Part shown: in pieces, positions 33,318-41,639 of the stretch
Numbering within the stretch: position 1 is the first letter of the stretch
Layout of the letters: every line of letters starts with the position of its first letter
From: DASXRA01 sp036506155
GTDB lineage: Bacteria; Actinomycetota; Actinomycetes; Mycobacteriales; Jatrophihabitantaceae
DNA: 44,284 bases
NCBI GenBank assembly: GCA_036506155.1
Contig: DASXSF010000036.1
Location: 1 to 44,284, forward strand
Direction: 5' to 3'
Position numbers and translations under genes: made by a program
The notes under the pieces: generated by a model
The model's input: only the letters and a program-made list of their open reading frames with translations
Database searches by the model: none
Told to the model about the DNA's origin: nothing

Positions 33318-34523
33318 ATGGCACAGCGGGCGACTCTGAAGCCGCCGGCGACACTGCCTGACGCCGGTGAAGCGCCGCCTGTAAGGACGCTGCCCTTCCT
33401 GGGCGTCGTGATCGCATCGTTCGGCGGGCCTCTTGCCCTGGCGGCGCTGTATGCGCCCAGCATCCTTACCGACGCGAGCGCATCGGCGGGGTTCGCAATG
33501 GTTGCCGCCGCCGTGGTCTTCGCGGTGCCGCTGCTGGTGTGGCTGCGCTACTCCCGCCACGTAGCGACGTCCGGGGGGCTCTACGGCTTTGTCGTAGCAG
33601 CGGCAGGGCCGCGGGTGGGGCTCGCACAGGCCGGGCTGTGGATTGCCAGCTACGTGCTCTACCTGGCCTACACGACCGCCTCGATCGTCTACGACACCTT
33701 GCCCGTGGTGCTGCCCGGTGTCCATCGGTACCAGCCGGCGCTGGAGATAGCTATCCCGGTCGCCCTCGCGGTGATCATGCTCGCCGGCCGGGCGATCACG
33801 CTCGCCGTGATCGGCGCGGTGGCCGCCGGGCAAATGGTGTTGCTAGCCGTGCTGGCCGCGGTCACCGTCGGCCACGACGCGCCGGCTTCGTCCTTCGCGG
33901 TTCACGCCCCTGCTGGAGCCGTCGCCACGGCGACCGCACAGACAGCCTTGCTGTACGTCTGCGGCAGCCTGCCGCTGTTTCTCGGCGGCGAAGTGGTGCG
34001 CCCGTTCCGGACCGTGCCCCGCGTGCTGACCGCGGGATTCCTGCTCACCGCCGTCGGCGTGGTAGCCGCGGTGTTCCCGATCGCTGCCAATCCCGCGTTC
34101 GCGCACGCTCCCATCCCCGGCATGTCCATTGCGGAGGTGTTCTCCGGACACTCGCTCGCCGTTGCGATCGGCATCGGGGTCGCGGTCAGCACGGCCGGCC
34201 TCATGCTCGTCGAGTACGTGGCGCTGAGCCGGGTGCTGCACGCGGTTACCGATCGTCCGCTGCGGCCCATCATCGGTGTGCTCGCCGTGGTGCTCGTCGG
34301 CAGCGCGCCCCTCAGCCTGATCAACCCAGAGCGCTTCTACGAGGACCTGCTCAAACCGTCACTCATCGCGCTGTGGCTCAGCCAACTGGTCGTCTTCGCC
34401 GTCTACCCGCGCTTCGCCGCGGCCCGCAGGCATCGCCCGCTTCCGGCCTGGATGCTGGCGATCGGTGCCTCGGCGTTTGCGATCTACGGCCTCTACGCCA
34501 CGGTGCAGCACTCCAGCACCTGA
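33318..34523 (+). CDS. APC-type amino acid/polyamine permease
   Basis: 401 residues and about ten to twelve membrane segments, starting with LPFLGVVIASFGGPLALAAL and followed by SGGLYGFVVAAAGPRVGLAQ. The latter resembles the conserved GGxYxFxxxxxGPxxG region of the amino acid-polyamine-organocation superfamily. It is shorter than the typical 450-500 residues, so the final helices may be reduced. It begins 12 bp after the COG4315 gene and is probably co-transcribed. The substrate is unknown. Confidence 0.75.
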   Translation: MAQRATLKPPATLPDAGEAPPVRTLPFLGVVIASFGGPLALAALYAPSILTDASASAGFAMVAAAVVFAVPLLVWLRYSRHVATSGGLYGFVVAAAGPRVGLAQAGLWIASYVLYLAYTTASIVYDTLPVVLPGVHRYQPALEIAIPVALAVIMLAGRAITLAVIGAVAAGQMVLLAVLAAVTVGHDAPASSFAVHAPAGAVATATAQTALLYVCGSLPLFLGGEVVRPFRTVPRVLTAGFLLTAVGVVAAVFPIAANPAFAHAPIPGMSIAEVFSGHSLAVAIGIGVAVSTAGLMLVEYVALSRVLHAVTDRPLRPIIGVLAVVLVGSAPLSLINPERFYEDLLKPSLIALWLSQLVVFAVYPRFAAARRHRPLPAWMLAIGASAFAIYGLYATVQHSST

Positions 34524-34554
34524 CGCACCCGTACCGAGGTGCGGTTCGAGAACC

Positions 34555-34797
34555 TCAGAGCCGCCACGTCAGAGTGAGGTTGTCACGACGGCCGACACGA
34601 TGGACGTCCGCGGTGAGGGCGTCTCGGATGTTACGCAGGCCGGTGTCGTCGCGGGCGTCGATGCGGAGGCGGAGCGTAGCGGCGTCGGCCGTGAGCGTGC
34701 ATTCGCCCCACGGGGTGAACGTGAGCCGGCCACGCGTGTCGGTCCACTCGGCGTGGACCTGTACCTCGCGGCCTGCGGGCGACGCGCCGGGATGCAT
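34555..34797 (-). CDS. DUF2218 protein, probably N-terminally truncated
   Basis: 80 residues in a different frame from the TetR gene it overlaps. The segment GREVQVHAEWTDTRGRLTFT, then WGECTLTADAATLRLRI and the end VGRRDNLTLTWRL match the C-terminal two-thirds of DUF2218, a small domain usually encoded next to TetR genes. The usual N-terminal helix (about 20-25 residues with a RY..QL..H pattern) is missing and replaced by MHPGASPA. An in-frame TAG lies just upstream. This suggests the 5' end was lost; see the TetR entry. The function of DUF2218 is unknown. Confidence 0.65.
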   Translation of the reverse strand: MHPGASPAGREVQVHAEWTDTRGRLTFTPWGECTLTADAATLRLRIDARDDTGLRNIRDALTADVHRVGRRDNLTLTWRL

Positions 34798-35347
34798 GCG
34801 TGCCCGGTGCTAGGCGGCGCACCGCGGCCTTGCTGCGCAGCCCTGTGGCAGCACCCAGGGCGTGCACGCAGTATTGGGCGAGCTCGTCCGCGGCGACATC
34901 GTCGCGGGCATCGCCGGTCTTCGCCGCCCCGGCGATCAGCGGTCGGACGAACTCGACGACCCGCTGCTGTGGCCGGGCCAGGTTCTCAGGTCGATGGACG
35001 AGCGCTGCGAGTTCGCCGTCGTGCGGATGTTGCTGCCGGATGAGCGCGTAGGCCTCGAGCACGGCTACGAGGCGAGCCCACGGGCTGCTGCGCGGCTGGC
35101 GGGCGAGCCGGCCGAGGTGTCCGAGGTGCATCGTGATGTTGCGTTCGTGCCAGGCCAGCAGGATCGCTTCCACGTCCGGGAAGTACTTGTACAGCGTGGC
35201 TCGGCCGATACCGGTCTGCTCGGCGACCTGCGACATCGTCACTGACAACAACCCGTGTTCGTTCACCAACGCCACCGTGGTGTCCAAGATGGCATCGCGC
35301 ACTTCCCGGCGGTGCGCCTCGATGGTCGCCTCCCGGAGGTTTGGCAC
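34631..35347 (-). CDS. TetR-family regulator with abnormal C-terminal extension
   Basis: The N-terminal helix-turn-helix is clear: AILDTTVALVNEHGLLSVTM, then VAEQTGIGRATLYKYFPDVE (residues about 18-57). The ligand-binding part runs to YCVHALGAATGLRSKAAVRR near residue 180. The remaining 55 residues (APGTHASRRVARRPRG and on) are Arg/Pro/His-rich and are the out-of-frame reading of the DUF2218 gene, so the natural C-terminus appears lost. The GTG at 35347 is the start. It lies 63 bp downstream of the intact ABC exporter operon on the same strand and may regulate it or the DUF2218 gene. Confidence 0.8.
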   Translation of the reverse strand: MPNLREATIEAHRREVRDAILDTTVALVNEHGLLSVTMSQVAEQTGIGRATLYKYFPDVEAILLAWHERNITMHLGHLGRLARQPRSSPWARLVAVLEAYALIRQQHPHDGELAALVHRPENLARPQQRVVEFVRPLIAGAAKTGDARDDVAADELAQYCVHALGAATGLRSKAAVRRLAPGTHASRRVARRPRGTGPRRVDRHAWPAHVHPVGRMHAHGRRRYAPPPHRRPRRHRPA

Positions 35348-35410
35348 TCGCTCGACCGTGTCAGAACAGTGCGTTTAACTGCGATACAGCGTGTCTTGTA
35401 ACGTCCGGCG

Positions 35411-36184
35411 TCAGGCGTCGCGCAGCTGCAAGGACAGGGCCCCGATGAGCATCGCTCCAGTAGCCCAGCAGGCGAGCACGCCGAGCCCGGCCCATGGGCC
35501 GATCGGCAACCGGTCGACGCCGGTCGTGGTCTGGATGGCCAGGCCGGCGGTCATCGGGCCGATCTGCTGGAGGTGCCGCCACCAGTGGATGTTGCTTACC
35601 GCGGCGGCGACGATCGGGAAGAGGTAGAGCAGTGCCAGCACGACGCCGATAGCCGTCGCGGAGTCCCGCAGGGCAAGCGCGATCCCGAGGCTGAGCAGCG
35701 CGATCAGGACGAGGTAAAGGACGGAACCGCCGGCAGCGCGCAGCGTCGACGCCTCGGCCAGGGAGAGCACTCGGTAGCCATGCGCCGGGGTGAAGCCGTT
35801 GCCCTGCAGCAACAGCCGACCGGCGAGCACGCAGGCGAGCACGGCGAGCGAGCCCGCGGCGAGCACCAGTGTCGTAATCACAATTGCCTTGGCGGCAAGC
35901 AAAGTGCTCCGGCGGGGCATCGCGGTGAGGGTCGTGCGGATCATCCCGGTGCTGTACTCGGCGCTGACCGCGAGCACCGCAAAGATTGCGATCACTGCTT
36001 GGCCGAGATAGATGCCGGTGAGGCTGATCTTGGCGAGATCCTGGCTGGTGCCGGCGGTGTAGCTCACGCCGGCCGCGACCGCCGCGCTCACCGCCACCGT
36101 CAGGGCGACCGCGGCGACGATCAGCAATGCCGGACCGGACGTCGTACGCAGCTTGGTCCACTCGGCGTGCAAGGCATCCCTCAT
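35411..36184 (-). CDS. ABC-2 type permease (exporter 1, second permease)
   Basis: 257 residues with six predicted membrane segments. The cytoplasmic N-terminus MRDALHAEWTKLRTTSG, then the loop AVSAEYSTGMIRTTLTAMPR with RSTLLAAKA are the standard signature of actinobacterial ABC-2 permeases with the EWTKLRT motif. Its ATG overlaps the stop of the upstream permease by 4 bp. Together with that permease and the ATPase at 37746-38669 it would form an exporter for a peptide, lipid or drug. The substrate is unknown. The longer upstream frame is discarded as it overlaps the neighbour. Confidence 0.9.
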   Translation of the reverse strand: MRDALHAEWTKLRTTSGPALLIVAAVALTVAVSAAVAAGVSYTAGTSQDLAKISLTGIYLGQAVIAIFAVLAVSAEYSTGMIRTTLTAMPRRSTLLAAKAIVITTLVLAAGSLAVLACVLAGRLLLQGNGFTPAHGYRVLSLAEASTLRAAGGSVLYLVLIALLSLGIALALRDSATAIGVVLALLYLFPIVAAAVSNIHWWRHLQQIGPMTAGLAIQTTTGVDRLPIGPWAGLGVLACWATGAMLIGALSLQLRDA

Positions 36185-37749
36185 GCGTCGCGCCGGTTCA
36201 GCACGTAGGCGGCCGCGCCCAACGCGATCGCGGTGTAGCCGCACAGAACGGCCAAGCCTGCCCACGGCGAGAGGGGGTAGTAGCCGTTGGTCGGTGTGTA
36301 CTGGCCGCTGACCTGCGGGTACTGGATCAGGCTTTGCTGGACGGCGAACGCAGCGGCCGGAGTGACACGCAGCAGCCACTGGCCGGCGCTCGTGGGCAGC
36401 ACCGAGGCGACCGCCAGGATGTACGGCAGCACGACCGCCACAATGACGGCGGCGACCGCGCCGGCGCCGCGGCGAAGCATCGTGCCGACTGCCAGTGCCG
36501 CGATGGCGGTGACAGCGAGCAGCGCCGCCGTGCCGACGATCATGCGCACTTCGGTGGACGCGCTGACCGGGTAGATGTAGTTGCCGTTGCTACGTAGGAC
36601 GTGTTGTCCGAGCGGGATGGCGACTGCCGCCGCGGCGAGCCCTGCGACGAACGCGACGGCGCCGACCACGACGGCCTTGGCGGCGAGCACCCGGCCGCGG
36701 CGCGGGCTGGCGGCCAGCGTGGTGCGGATCAGCCCGCGCCGATATTCCGCGGTTATGAACAGGGCCGCCACGACGATCAGTGCGATCAGCCCGGCGAACG
36801 TCCCCACAAGCGTGCGGTCCAGGCCCCGGGCGGGAGATGGATCGCCGCCCACGGCGGGCGCAATATCGCCGGACCCGCGCACCGTCAGCGTGTCGCCGGA
36901 CCGGGAGAACCCGCTGAGCGTGTCACTGCGCGCGAACCCCCCGGCACCGATCGCGGTGCCGGTCCAGGCGCCGGTTGGGGCGTTGATCTGGTCGAAGTGC
37001 GCGGTGGCCTGGGTCTGGTCAATCGTCCCGCTCGATCCGCCGACGTGCGAGCTGATCTCCTGGTAGTCCGGGGAGGCGGCGAACAACCCGGCCGGCACGG
37101 TGGCCGGCAAACCGGACAGGCGCGCGCTGCCGACGCGGGTCCAGTGCGTGCCGTCGAGCGAGTCGTATCCGGTGACCGTGTCGCCGGCCCGGGTGAGCCG
37201 CAGCCAGCGCGGTGCCGCGCCGGGCGCACCGGCGACATCATGCGTGTAGTTGTACTGCCAGCGCACCCCGTGCCCACCCGTGAGCATGATCGCCGCGTAT
37301 GCCGAGCCCTGGGTGGTGTTCGCCTTGATGATCAACCCGGCCTTCGACCACGGCTGCACTCCGGGACGGGCGCCGGCCAGCGCCTGGTCGGGTGAGGCGT
37401 CGCCGGACGTGATGAGACCGGTCAGCGAGTCCACCCGGGCGGTGATGCTGCCGTCGCCCGTCAAGGGCTGGTGCACGAAGTAGAAGTTGTCGGACACCGG
37501 CTCGCCGCCCGGTCCCGTCGGCGGGGCCGGAATGGCATGGCAGACCGGCTGCGCGGCGCCGACTCTGAGGACGCAGGCCGATGCGTGGCTGGCCGCCGCG
37601 GCGAGCACGCCGACCGCCACCGTTACCACTGCTGCGACGAGCAGGCCGATCACCCACCCGCGTACCGTGCGCAGCTTGGTCCATTCCGCCCGCAGCAACT
37701 GTGCGAAACCGTCCCGCCCGAGCGGCAGCGTCGACTGGTACGCGCTCAT
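36181..37749 (-). CDS. ABC-2 type permease with large extracellular beta-domain insertion (exporter 1)
   Basis: 522 residues, about twice the size of its partner. It starts with FAQLLRAEWTKLRTVRGWVI and a first membrane helix (IGLLVAAVVTVAVGVLAAAA). Roughly 270 extracellular residues (about 60-325) follow, with GSITARVDSLTGLITSGDA, QPWSKAGLIIKANTTQGSAY and APRWLRLTRAGDTVTGYDS, which read like a concanavalin/DUF1349-type jelly-roll fold. The remaining five helices hold the usual loop ITAEYRRGLIRTTLAASPRR. The insertion is seen directly; the fold assignment is by motif likeness. It overlaps both neighbours by 4 bp. Confidence 0.88.
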   Translation of the reverse strand: MSAYQSTLPLGRDGFAQLLRAEWTKLRTVRGWVIGLLVAAVVTVAVGVLAAAASHASACVLRVGAAQPVCHAIPAPPTGPGGEPVSDNFYFVHQPLTGDGSITARVDSLTGLITSGDASPDQALAGARPGVQPWSKAGLIIKANTTQGSAYAAIMLTGGHGVRWQYNYTHDVAGAPGAAPRWLRLTRAGDTVTGYDSLDGTHWTRVGSARLSGLPATVPAGLFAASPDYQEISSHVGGSSGTIDQTQATAHFDQINAPTGAWTGTAIGAGGFARSDTLSGFSRSGDTLTVRGSGDIAPAVGGDPSPARGLDRTLVGTFAGLIALIVVAALFITAEYRRGLIRTTLAASPRRGRVLAAKAVVVGAVAFVAGLAAAAVAIPLGQHVLRSNGNYIYPVSASTEVRMIVGTAALLAVTAIAALAVGTMLRRGAGAVAAVIVAVVLPYILAVASVLPTSAGQWLLRVTPAAAFAVQQSLIQYPQVSGQYTPTNGYYPLSPWAGLAVLCGYTAIALGAAAYVLNRRDA

Positions 37750-38669
37750 CGAACGCCCTCGGCGGCGCGGAACACGACCTCGTCACGGGTGAGCTCCATG
37801 TAGGCCTCCTCGAGGCTTGCGGTATGCGCGGCCACCTCGCTGAACGGCACCGCGCTGTCGCTGAGCAGCTCCACGACGCGTCCCGCCTCGAGCCCGGAGA
37901 CAGTCAGCGTGTCGCGGCCGGTGGCGGCGACCGTGGCTCCGGCGTGTGCGAGCACGGTCATCGCCTCGGTGCGCGAGGCGGTGCGCAACCGGACCCGGCC
38001 ACCGGACGCGGCCGCGATCAGCTCCGCCACGCTGGTGTCGGCGACGACGCGGCCCCGCCCGATCACGAGCAGATGCATCGCAGTGTCTTGCAGTTCGCTC
38101 ATCAGATGACTGGACACCAGTACGGCACGGCCCTCTGCGGCCAGCGCGCGCAGGAAGCCCCGCATCCACACGATGCCCTCGGGATCCATGCCGTTGAACG
38201 GTTCGTCGAACATCAGCACCGGCGGGTCGCCGAGCAGCGCGGCGGCAATCCCGAGCCGCTGCCGCATCCCCAGCGAGTAACCACCGGCCTTGCGCCCAGC
38301 CGCGGACCGCAGCCCTGCCCGTTCGATCACCTCGTCCACCCGCCTGGCCCCGAGGCCTTGCGAGTGCGCCAGCCACAGCAGATGGTTGCGGCCGCTGCGG
38401 GCAGGCTGCAGTGCGCCGGCGTCCAACAACGAGCCCACATGCCGCAGCGGATTGGGCAGGCTGCGGTACGGCCGTCCGCCGATGGTCGCGGTACCCGCAT
38501 CCGATGCGTCGAGGCCGAGAATCACCCGCATGGTCGTCGACTTGCCGGCGCCGTTGGGTCCGACGAAGCCACAGACCTGCCCGGCCGGGACGGTGAACGA
38601 CAGGCCGTCCAGGGCCAGAGTCGATCCGAACCGCTTACGCAGTCCGCTGACCTCGATACTCACGCTCAT
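37746..38669 (-). CDS. ABC transporter ATP-binding protein (exporter 1)
   Basis: 307 residues. Walker A is GPNGAGKST (residues 37-45), the signature region is YSLGMRQRLGIAAALLGDP (a common LSGGQ variant in this group), and Walker B is VLMFDEPFNGMDPEGI with switch region VLVSSHLMSE. The C-terminal part after residue 215 (RTEAMTVLAHAGATVAATG and on to HTASLEEAYMELT) is typical of drug- and peptide-export ATPases of the CcmA type. It is the first gene of a three-gene operon and is divergent from the histidine kinase gene, with 102 bp between starts that hold a 24-bp palindrome. Confidence 0.95.
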   Translation of the reverse strand: MSVSIEVSGLRKRFGSTLALDGLSFTVPAGQVCGFVGPNGAGKSTTMRVILGLDASDAGTATIGGRPYRSLPNPLRHVGSLLDAGALQPARSGRNHLLWLAHSQGLGARRVDEVIERAGLRSAAGRKAGGYSLGMRQRLGIAAALLGDPPVLMFDEPFNGMDPEGIVWMRGFLRALAAEGRAVLVSSHLMSELQDTAMHLLVIGRGRVVADTSVAELIAAASGGRVRLRTASRTEAMTVLAHAGATVAATGRDTLTVSGLEAGRVVELLSDSAVPFSEVAAHTASLEEAYMELTRDEVVFRAAEGVR

Positions 38670-38725
38670 GTCTCAGACGCTAGGCAGCGCCTTGCGTCGC
38701 GTCGTCACTCCGCAGAGCCATCTCC

Positions 38726-38749
38726 GGCGTCCCTCGCGCGAGGGACGCC
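38726..38749. promoter_or_regulatory. 24-bp perfect palindrome between exporter 1 and the two-component system
   Basis: The half-site GGCGTCCCTCGC is followed directly by its exact reverse complement. It sits in the 102-bp intergenic region between the divergent ATPase (start 38669) and histidine kinase (start 38772) genes, where it could control both promoters. Binding by the NarL-type response regulator encoded at 39911 is the natural inference. Confidence 0.75.
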
Positions 38750-38771
38750 CACGTCGCTGCGGACGACGACA

Positions 38772-39914
38772 ATGACCGGCATGGGGTCGTGGCCGCGCGG
38801 ATGGGTCGCAGCGGCCGTGCTGGGGCTGGCCGCGGTGACCGAGGCGAGCGTGCGCGCCGCCGTTGTCGGCCTGAGCCCCCAGACCGCGCTGGGAGTGTGC
38901 CTGCTCGCCCTCGCCGGCACGGTGCCGCTGGGCGTGCTCGGCCCGGTTGCCGCCGCCGCGGCGATCTGCGCGGCGAACGTGATCTCGCTCGCGGCCTTCC
39001 ACACGCTCACCGTGGCCGCCCTGGCTGCGCAGCTGATCGCCCTCTACGCCCTGGGACGGGTCGGCGCGCAGCTACCAGCGGCGGTACTCGCGCTGCCGTT
39101 CCTCGTACTCGCCCTCGCCGGCCCACGGCCCACGACATCCGAAGCCGGAGTGCTGACCATCCTGCTTGCCGGCCTGGCGCCGGCCGCCGCCTGGGCCGGC
39201 ATGGCACACCGGGCACACCACGACGCCGTCGAGCGCGATGCCGCGCGGCAGGCCATCGCCACTTCCCTGGTCGACCACACCGCGCGCGGGGAACGTGCGC
39301 GCATTGCACGGGAGTTGCACGACGTGGTGGCGCACCACATCTCCATGATCGCCGTGCAGGCCGAGACCGCGCGTCTGACGACACCCGGGCTTTCCGCCGC
39401 CGGCGCGCAGCGACTGTCCGCGATCGGCGGCACCGCGCGCGCCGGGCTCACCGAGATGCGGCGGCTGCTCGGTGTGCTGCGCGAAGACACAGACGGCGCG
39501 GCCGAGCGGCAGCCTCAACCCGGGCTGGCTCAGCTGAACGACCTGCTCGACGATGCGCGCGACGCGACCAGGGCCGGCACCCGGCTGATCCTCCACGGCC
39601 TGCCGGCCACGCTGGACCCCGGTGTCGAACTCGCCGCATATCGCATCGTCCAGGAGGCACTGACCAACGCCCGCCGCCATGCCCCGGGCGCCGCCGTCGA
39701 CGTCGAACTGCACTACTGCGACGACGCCCTGCACCTGCGGATCCGTGACAACGGCCCGGGCCCGCCGACCGCGGCCTCCGTCGCCGGAAACGGGTTGCTC
39801 GGTATGCGCGAACGCGCGGCGGCCGTCGGCGGCCAATTGCATACCGGCCCTGGCCCCGGCGGCGGCTTCGTCGTCGACGCGCTGCTGCCGACCAAGGCGG
39901 AGATCTCCCGATGA
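38772..39914 (+). CDS. Sensor histidine kinase (NarL-type partner)
   Basis: 380 residues. The N-terminal third consists of membrane segments (WVAAAVLGLAAVTEASVRAA; VCLLALAGTVPLGVLGPVAA; LPAAVLALPFLVLALAG) without a sizeable extracellular loop, so the signal is probably sensed in or at the membrane. The dimerisation helix contains the phospho-accepting His183 in ARIARELHDVVAHHISMI (HisKA_3 type). The ATPase domain shows QEALTNARRHAPG, RIRDNGPG and NGLLGMRERAAAVGG. Such intramembrane-sensing kinases often monitor cell-envelope stress or antibiotics and control neighbouring ABC exporters. The start is ATG 38772 or ATG 38781. Confidence 0.93.
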   Translation: MTGMGSWPRGWVAAAVLGLAAVTEASVRAAVVGLSPQTALGVCLLALAGTVPLGVLGPVAAAAAICAANVISLAAFHTLTVAALAAQLIALYALGRVGAQLPAAVLALPFLVLALAGPRPTTSEAGVLTILLAGLAPAAAWAGMAHRAHHDAVERDAARQAIATSLVDHTARGERARIARELHDVVAHHISMIAVQAETARLTTPGLSAAGAQRLSAIGGTARAGLTEMRRLLGVLREDTDGAAERQPQPGLAQLNDLLDDARDATRAGTRLILHGLPATLDPGVELAAYRIVQEALTNARRHAPGAAVDVELHYCDDALHLRIRDNGPGPPTAASVAGNGLLGMRERAAAVGGQLHTGPGPGGGFVVDALLPTKAEISR

Positions 39915-40585
39915 TCCGCATCGTCGTCGCCGATGACCACGAGGTGGTCCGCGCCGGCTTCGCCGAATTGCTCGACACCCAGCCCGACTTCACGGTCGTC
40001 GCCACCGCCGCCGACGGCGCGGAGGCGGTGCGGACGTGCCGCGAAGTCGACCCAGACGTCGTGCTGATGGACGTTCGCATGCCCGGCACCGATGGCATCC
40101 AGGCAACGCGGGCAATCACCAGCGCCGCGCAGGGCCGCCCGCGGGTGCTCATCCTCACCACGTTCGATCTCGACGAGTACGTATACGACGCGTTGCGCGC
40201 GGGTGCCAGCGGTTTCCTCCTCAAGGACGTCACCGCCGAACGGCTCTTCGATGCCGTCCGGGTCATCGACGGCGGGCAGGCGTTACTTGCCCCAACGGTC
40301 ACGCGCCGGCTCATCACCGAGTTCGCCCACCAGCGCGCCGGGCCAAATGCACCGGCGACGGGCACGCTCGGTGCGCTCACGCCCCGCGAGACGCAGGTGC
40401 TGCGCCTGATCGCCGCGGGACTGTCGAACGCCGAGATCGCCGTCCGCCTGGTCGTCACCGAAGAAACCGTCAAGACCCACGTAAGCCGCGTGCTGACCAA
40501 GCTCGGGCTCCGCGATCGCACCCAGGCGGTCGTTATCGCCTACGAATCAGGCCTGATCACCCCGGGCAACGCATCAGATCGGTGA
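39911..40585 (+). CDS. NarL/LuxR-type response regulator
   Basis: 224 residues. Receiver domain: Asp8-Asp9 in IVVADDHEVVRAG, phospho-acceptor Asp54 in VVLMDVRMPGTDG, and the conserved Lys in FLLKDVT near 105. The C-terminal LuxR-type helix-turn-helix starts at LTPRETQVLRLIAAGLSNAE, continues IAVRLVVTEETVKTHVSRVL and ends LGLRDRTQAVVIAY. It overlaps the kinase gene by 4 bp (ATGA), the usual coupling. The 24-bp palindrome at 38726 is the best candidate target, so that the pair controls the divergent ABC exporter (inference). Confidence 0.95.
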   Translation: MIRIVVADDHEVVRAGFAELLDTQPDFTVVATAADGAEAVRTCREVDPDVVLMDVRMPGTDGIQATRAITSAAQGRPRVLILTTFDLDEYVYDALRAGASGFLLKDVTAERLFDAVRVIDGGQALLAPTVTRRLITEFAHQRAGPNAPATGTLGALTPRETQVLRLIAAGLSNAEIAVRLVVTEETVKTHVSRVLTKLGLRDRTQAVVIAYESGLITPGNASDR

Positions 40586-40637
40586 CTCGACGCTCCACAA
40601 GAGAGTCGACTGAACGGCGCGGGTCGGGGAGGCAGCC

Positions 40638-40829
40638 ATGCAGAACCTCATAACCGAACGACGAGTGAAGGCCTGCGACCTCCACCCGGGCGACATCGTG
40701 CGGCAGTACGACTGGTTGCTCCATATCCGGGAGGTGACCGTCGGCCAGTCAGCGGTGGCGATCGCCGTCACCGAGTTCGACTTCCAACTGCACTACGCGG
40801 CCGACGTGCAGCTACCGCTGGCGTCGTGA
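40638..40829 (+). CDS. Small hypothetical protein
   Basis: 63 residues with a clear Shine-Dalgarno sequence (GGGGAGG, 6 nt before ATG 40638). The sequence has predicted beta-strands around ACDLHPGDIVRQYDWLLHIR and VAIAVTEFDFQLHYAADVQL, a small SH3-like or hydrolase-fragment-like barrel. I do not recognise the family. It follows the response regulator by 52 bp and precedes the convergent second permease locus by 34 bp. Confidence 0.6.
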   Translation: MQNLITERRVKACDLHPGDIVRQYDWLLHIREVTVGQSAVAIAVTEFDFQLHYAADVQLPLAS

Positions 40830-40863
40830 CCATCGTTGACTGGTCGCGCGTCCCCCCGCTGCA

Positions 40864-41639
40864 CTAGGCGTCGCGGCGGCTGAGGAGTATGCCTCCCGCC
40901 GCGAGGGCCGCGGCAGCGTCGCCGGCCAGAATCGCGAAGCTCGGCCAGGGACCGAACGCGTTCGTGTCGTGATGGTGGGCGGAGATCATCACCGTGCCGA
41001 TGTTCGCGGGCAGGAAGCGCCCTACATCGTCGGGCTGGGAACTGGGCAGCACCGCGGTGATCACAGGCAGGATGAACGGCACGCCGACGAACGTGCTGAT
41101 GGCAGCGGCGGTGTGCCGGATGATCGCTGCCATACCCAGGCCGAGCAGCCCGAGCGCGGTGACGTAGAACCCGCCGCTGACCACGGCTCGCGCGACGTCC
41201 GGGTCGGCTAGTGAAGCGGTAGGCGTGTGGCCGGAGAGGATCTCCTGCCCCACCCGGAACGCGGCGAACGAGCTGACTTCGCCCGTCAGGACGACGAGGA
41301 CGCCGAACACCAGGACCTTCGCCGACAGCACGAGCGGGCGCCGGGGAACAGCGGCGAGCGCGGCCCGGATCGTCCCGGTGCTGTACTCGGCGCTGATCAC
41401 CAGGACGGCGAGCACGCCGATGGCGGGTCGAAGGTCGCCTGATCAGCCGGGGAGCGGTCCGCCCACCGGGACGCGGTAGCGGACGTGATGATCGCGCTGA
41501 TGCCGATCCCGGCCACCACCGTGATCAGCAGAGTCCACACGGTGGAACGCACCGAGCGCAGCTTCGTCCATTCCGACGCGATGATCCCCCGCAGCCCGTA
41601 GTGACCACGGTGGCTCGCGGCGAAGGTGGCGCTGGTCAT
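40864..41639 (-). pseudogene. ABC-2 type permease of exporter 2, with an apparent 1-nt deletion
   Basis: The N-terminal frame starts at ATG 41639 (MTSATFAASHRGHYGLRGII, then EWTKLRSVRSTVWTLLIT) and stops soon after ATFDP. The C-terminal frame continues (GVLAVLVISAEYSTGTIRAA, then LAAVPRR and down to GGILLSRRDA). One missing base in the GGG run at 41425-41427 accounts for the break. Repaired, the protein would be 258 residues, against 257 for the intact paralogue at 35411-36184, with the same EWTKLR and SAEYSTG signatures. It overlaps the ATPase stop by 4 bp. The break may be a sequencing error or real decay. Confidence 0.75.

Noticed and set aside
37581..38771. Upstream extension of the histidine kinase frame to 37581
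   Set aside because: It overlaps the entire divergent ATPase gene and lacks family similarity. The kinase begins with its first membrane helix after 38772.
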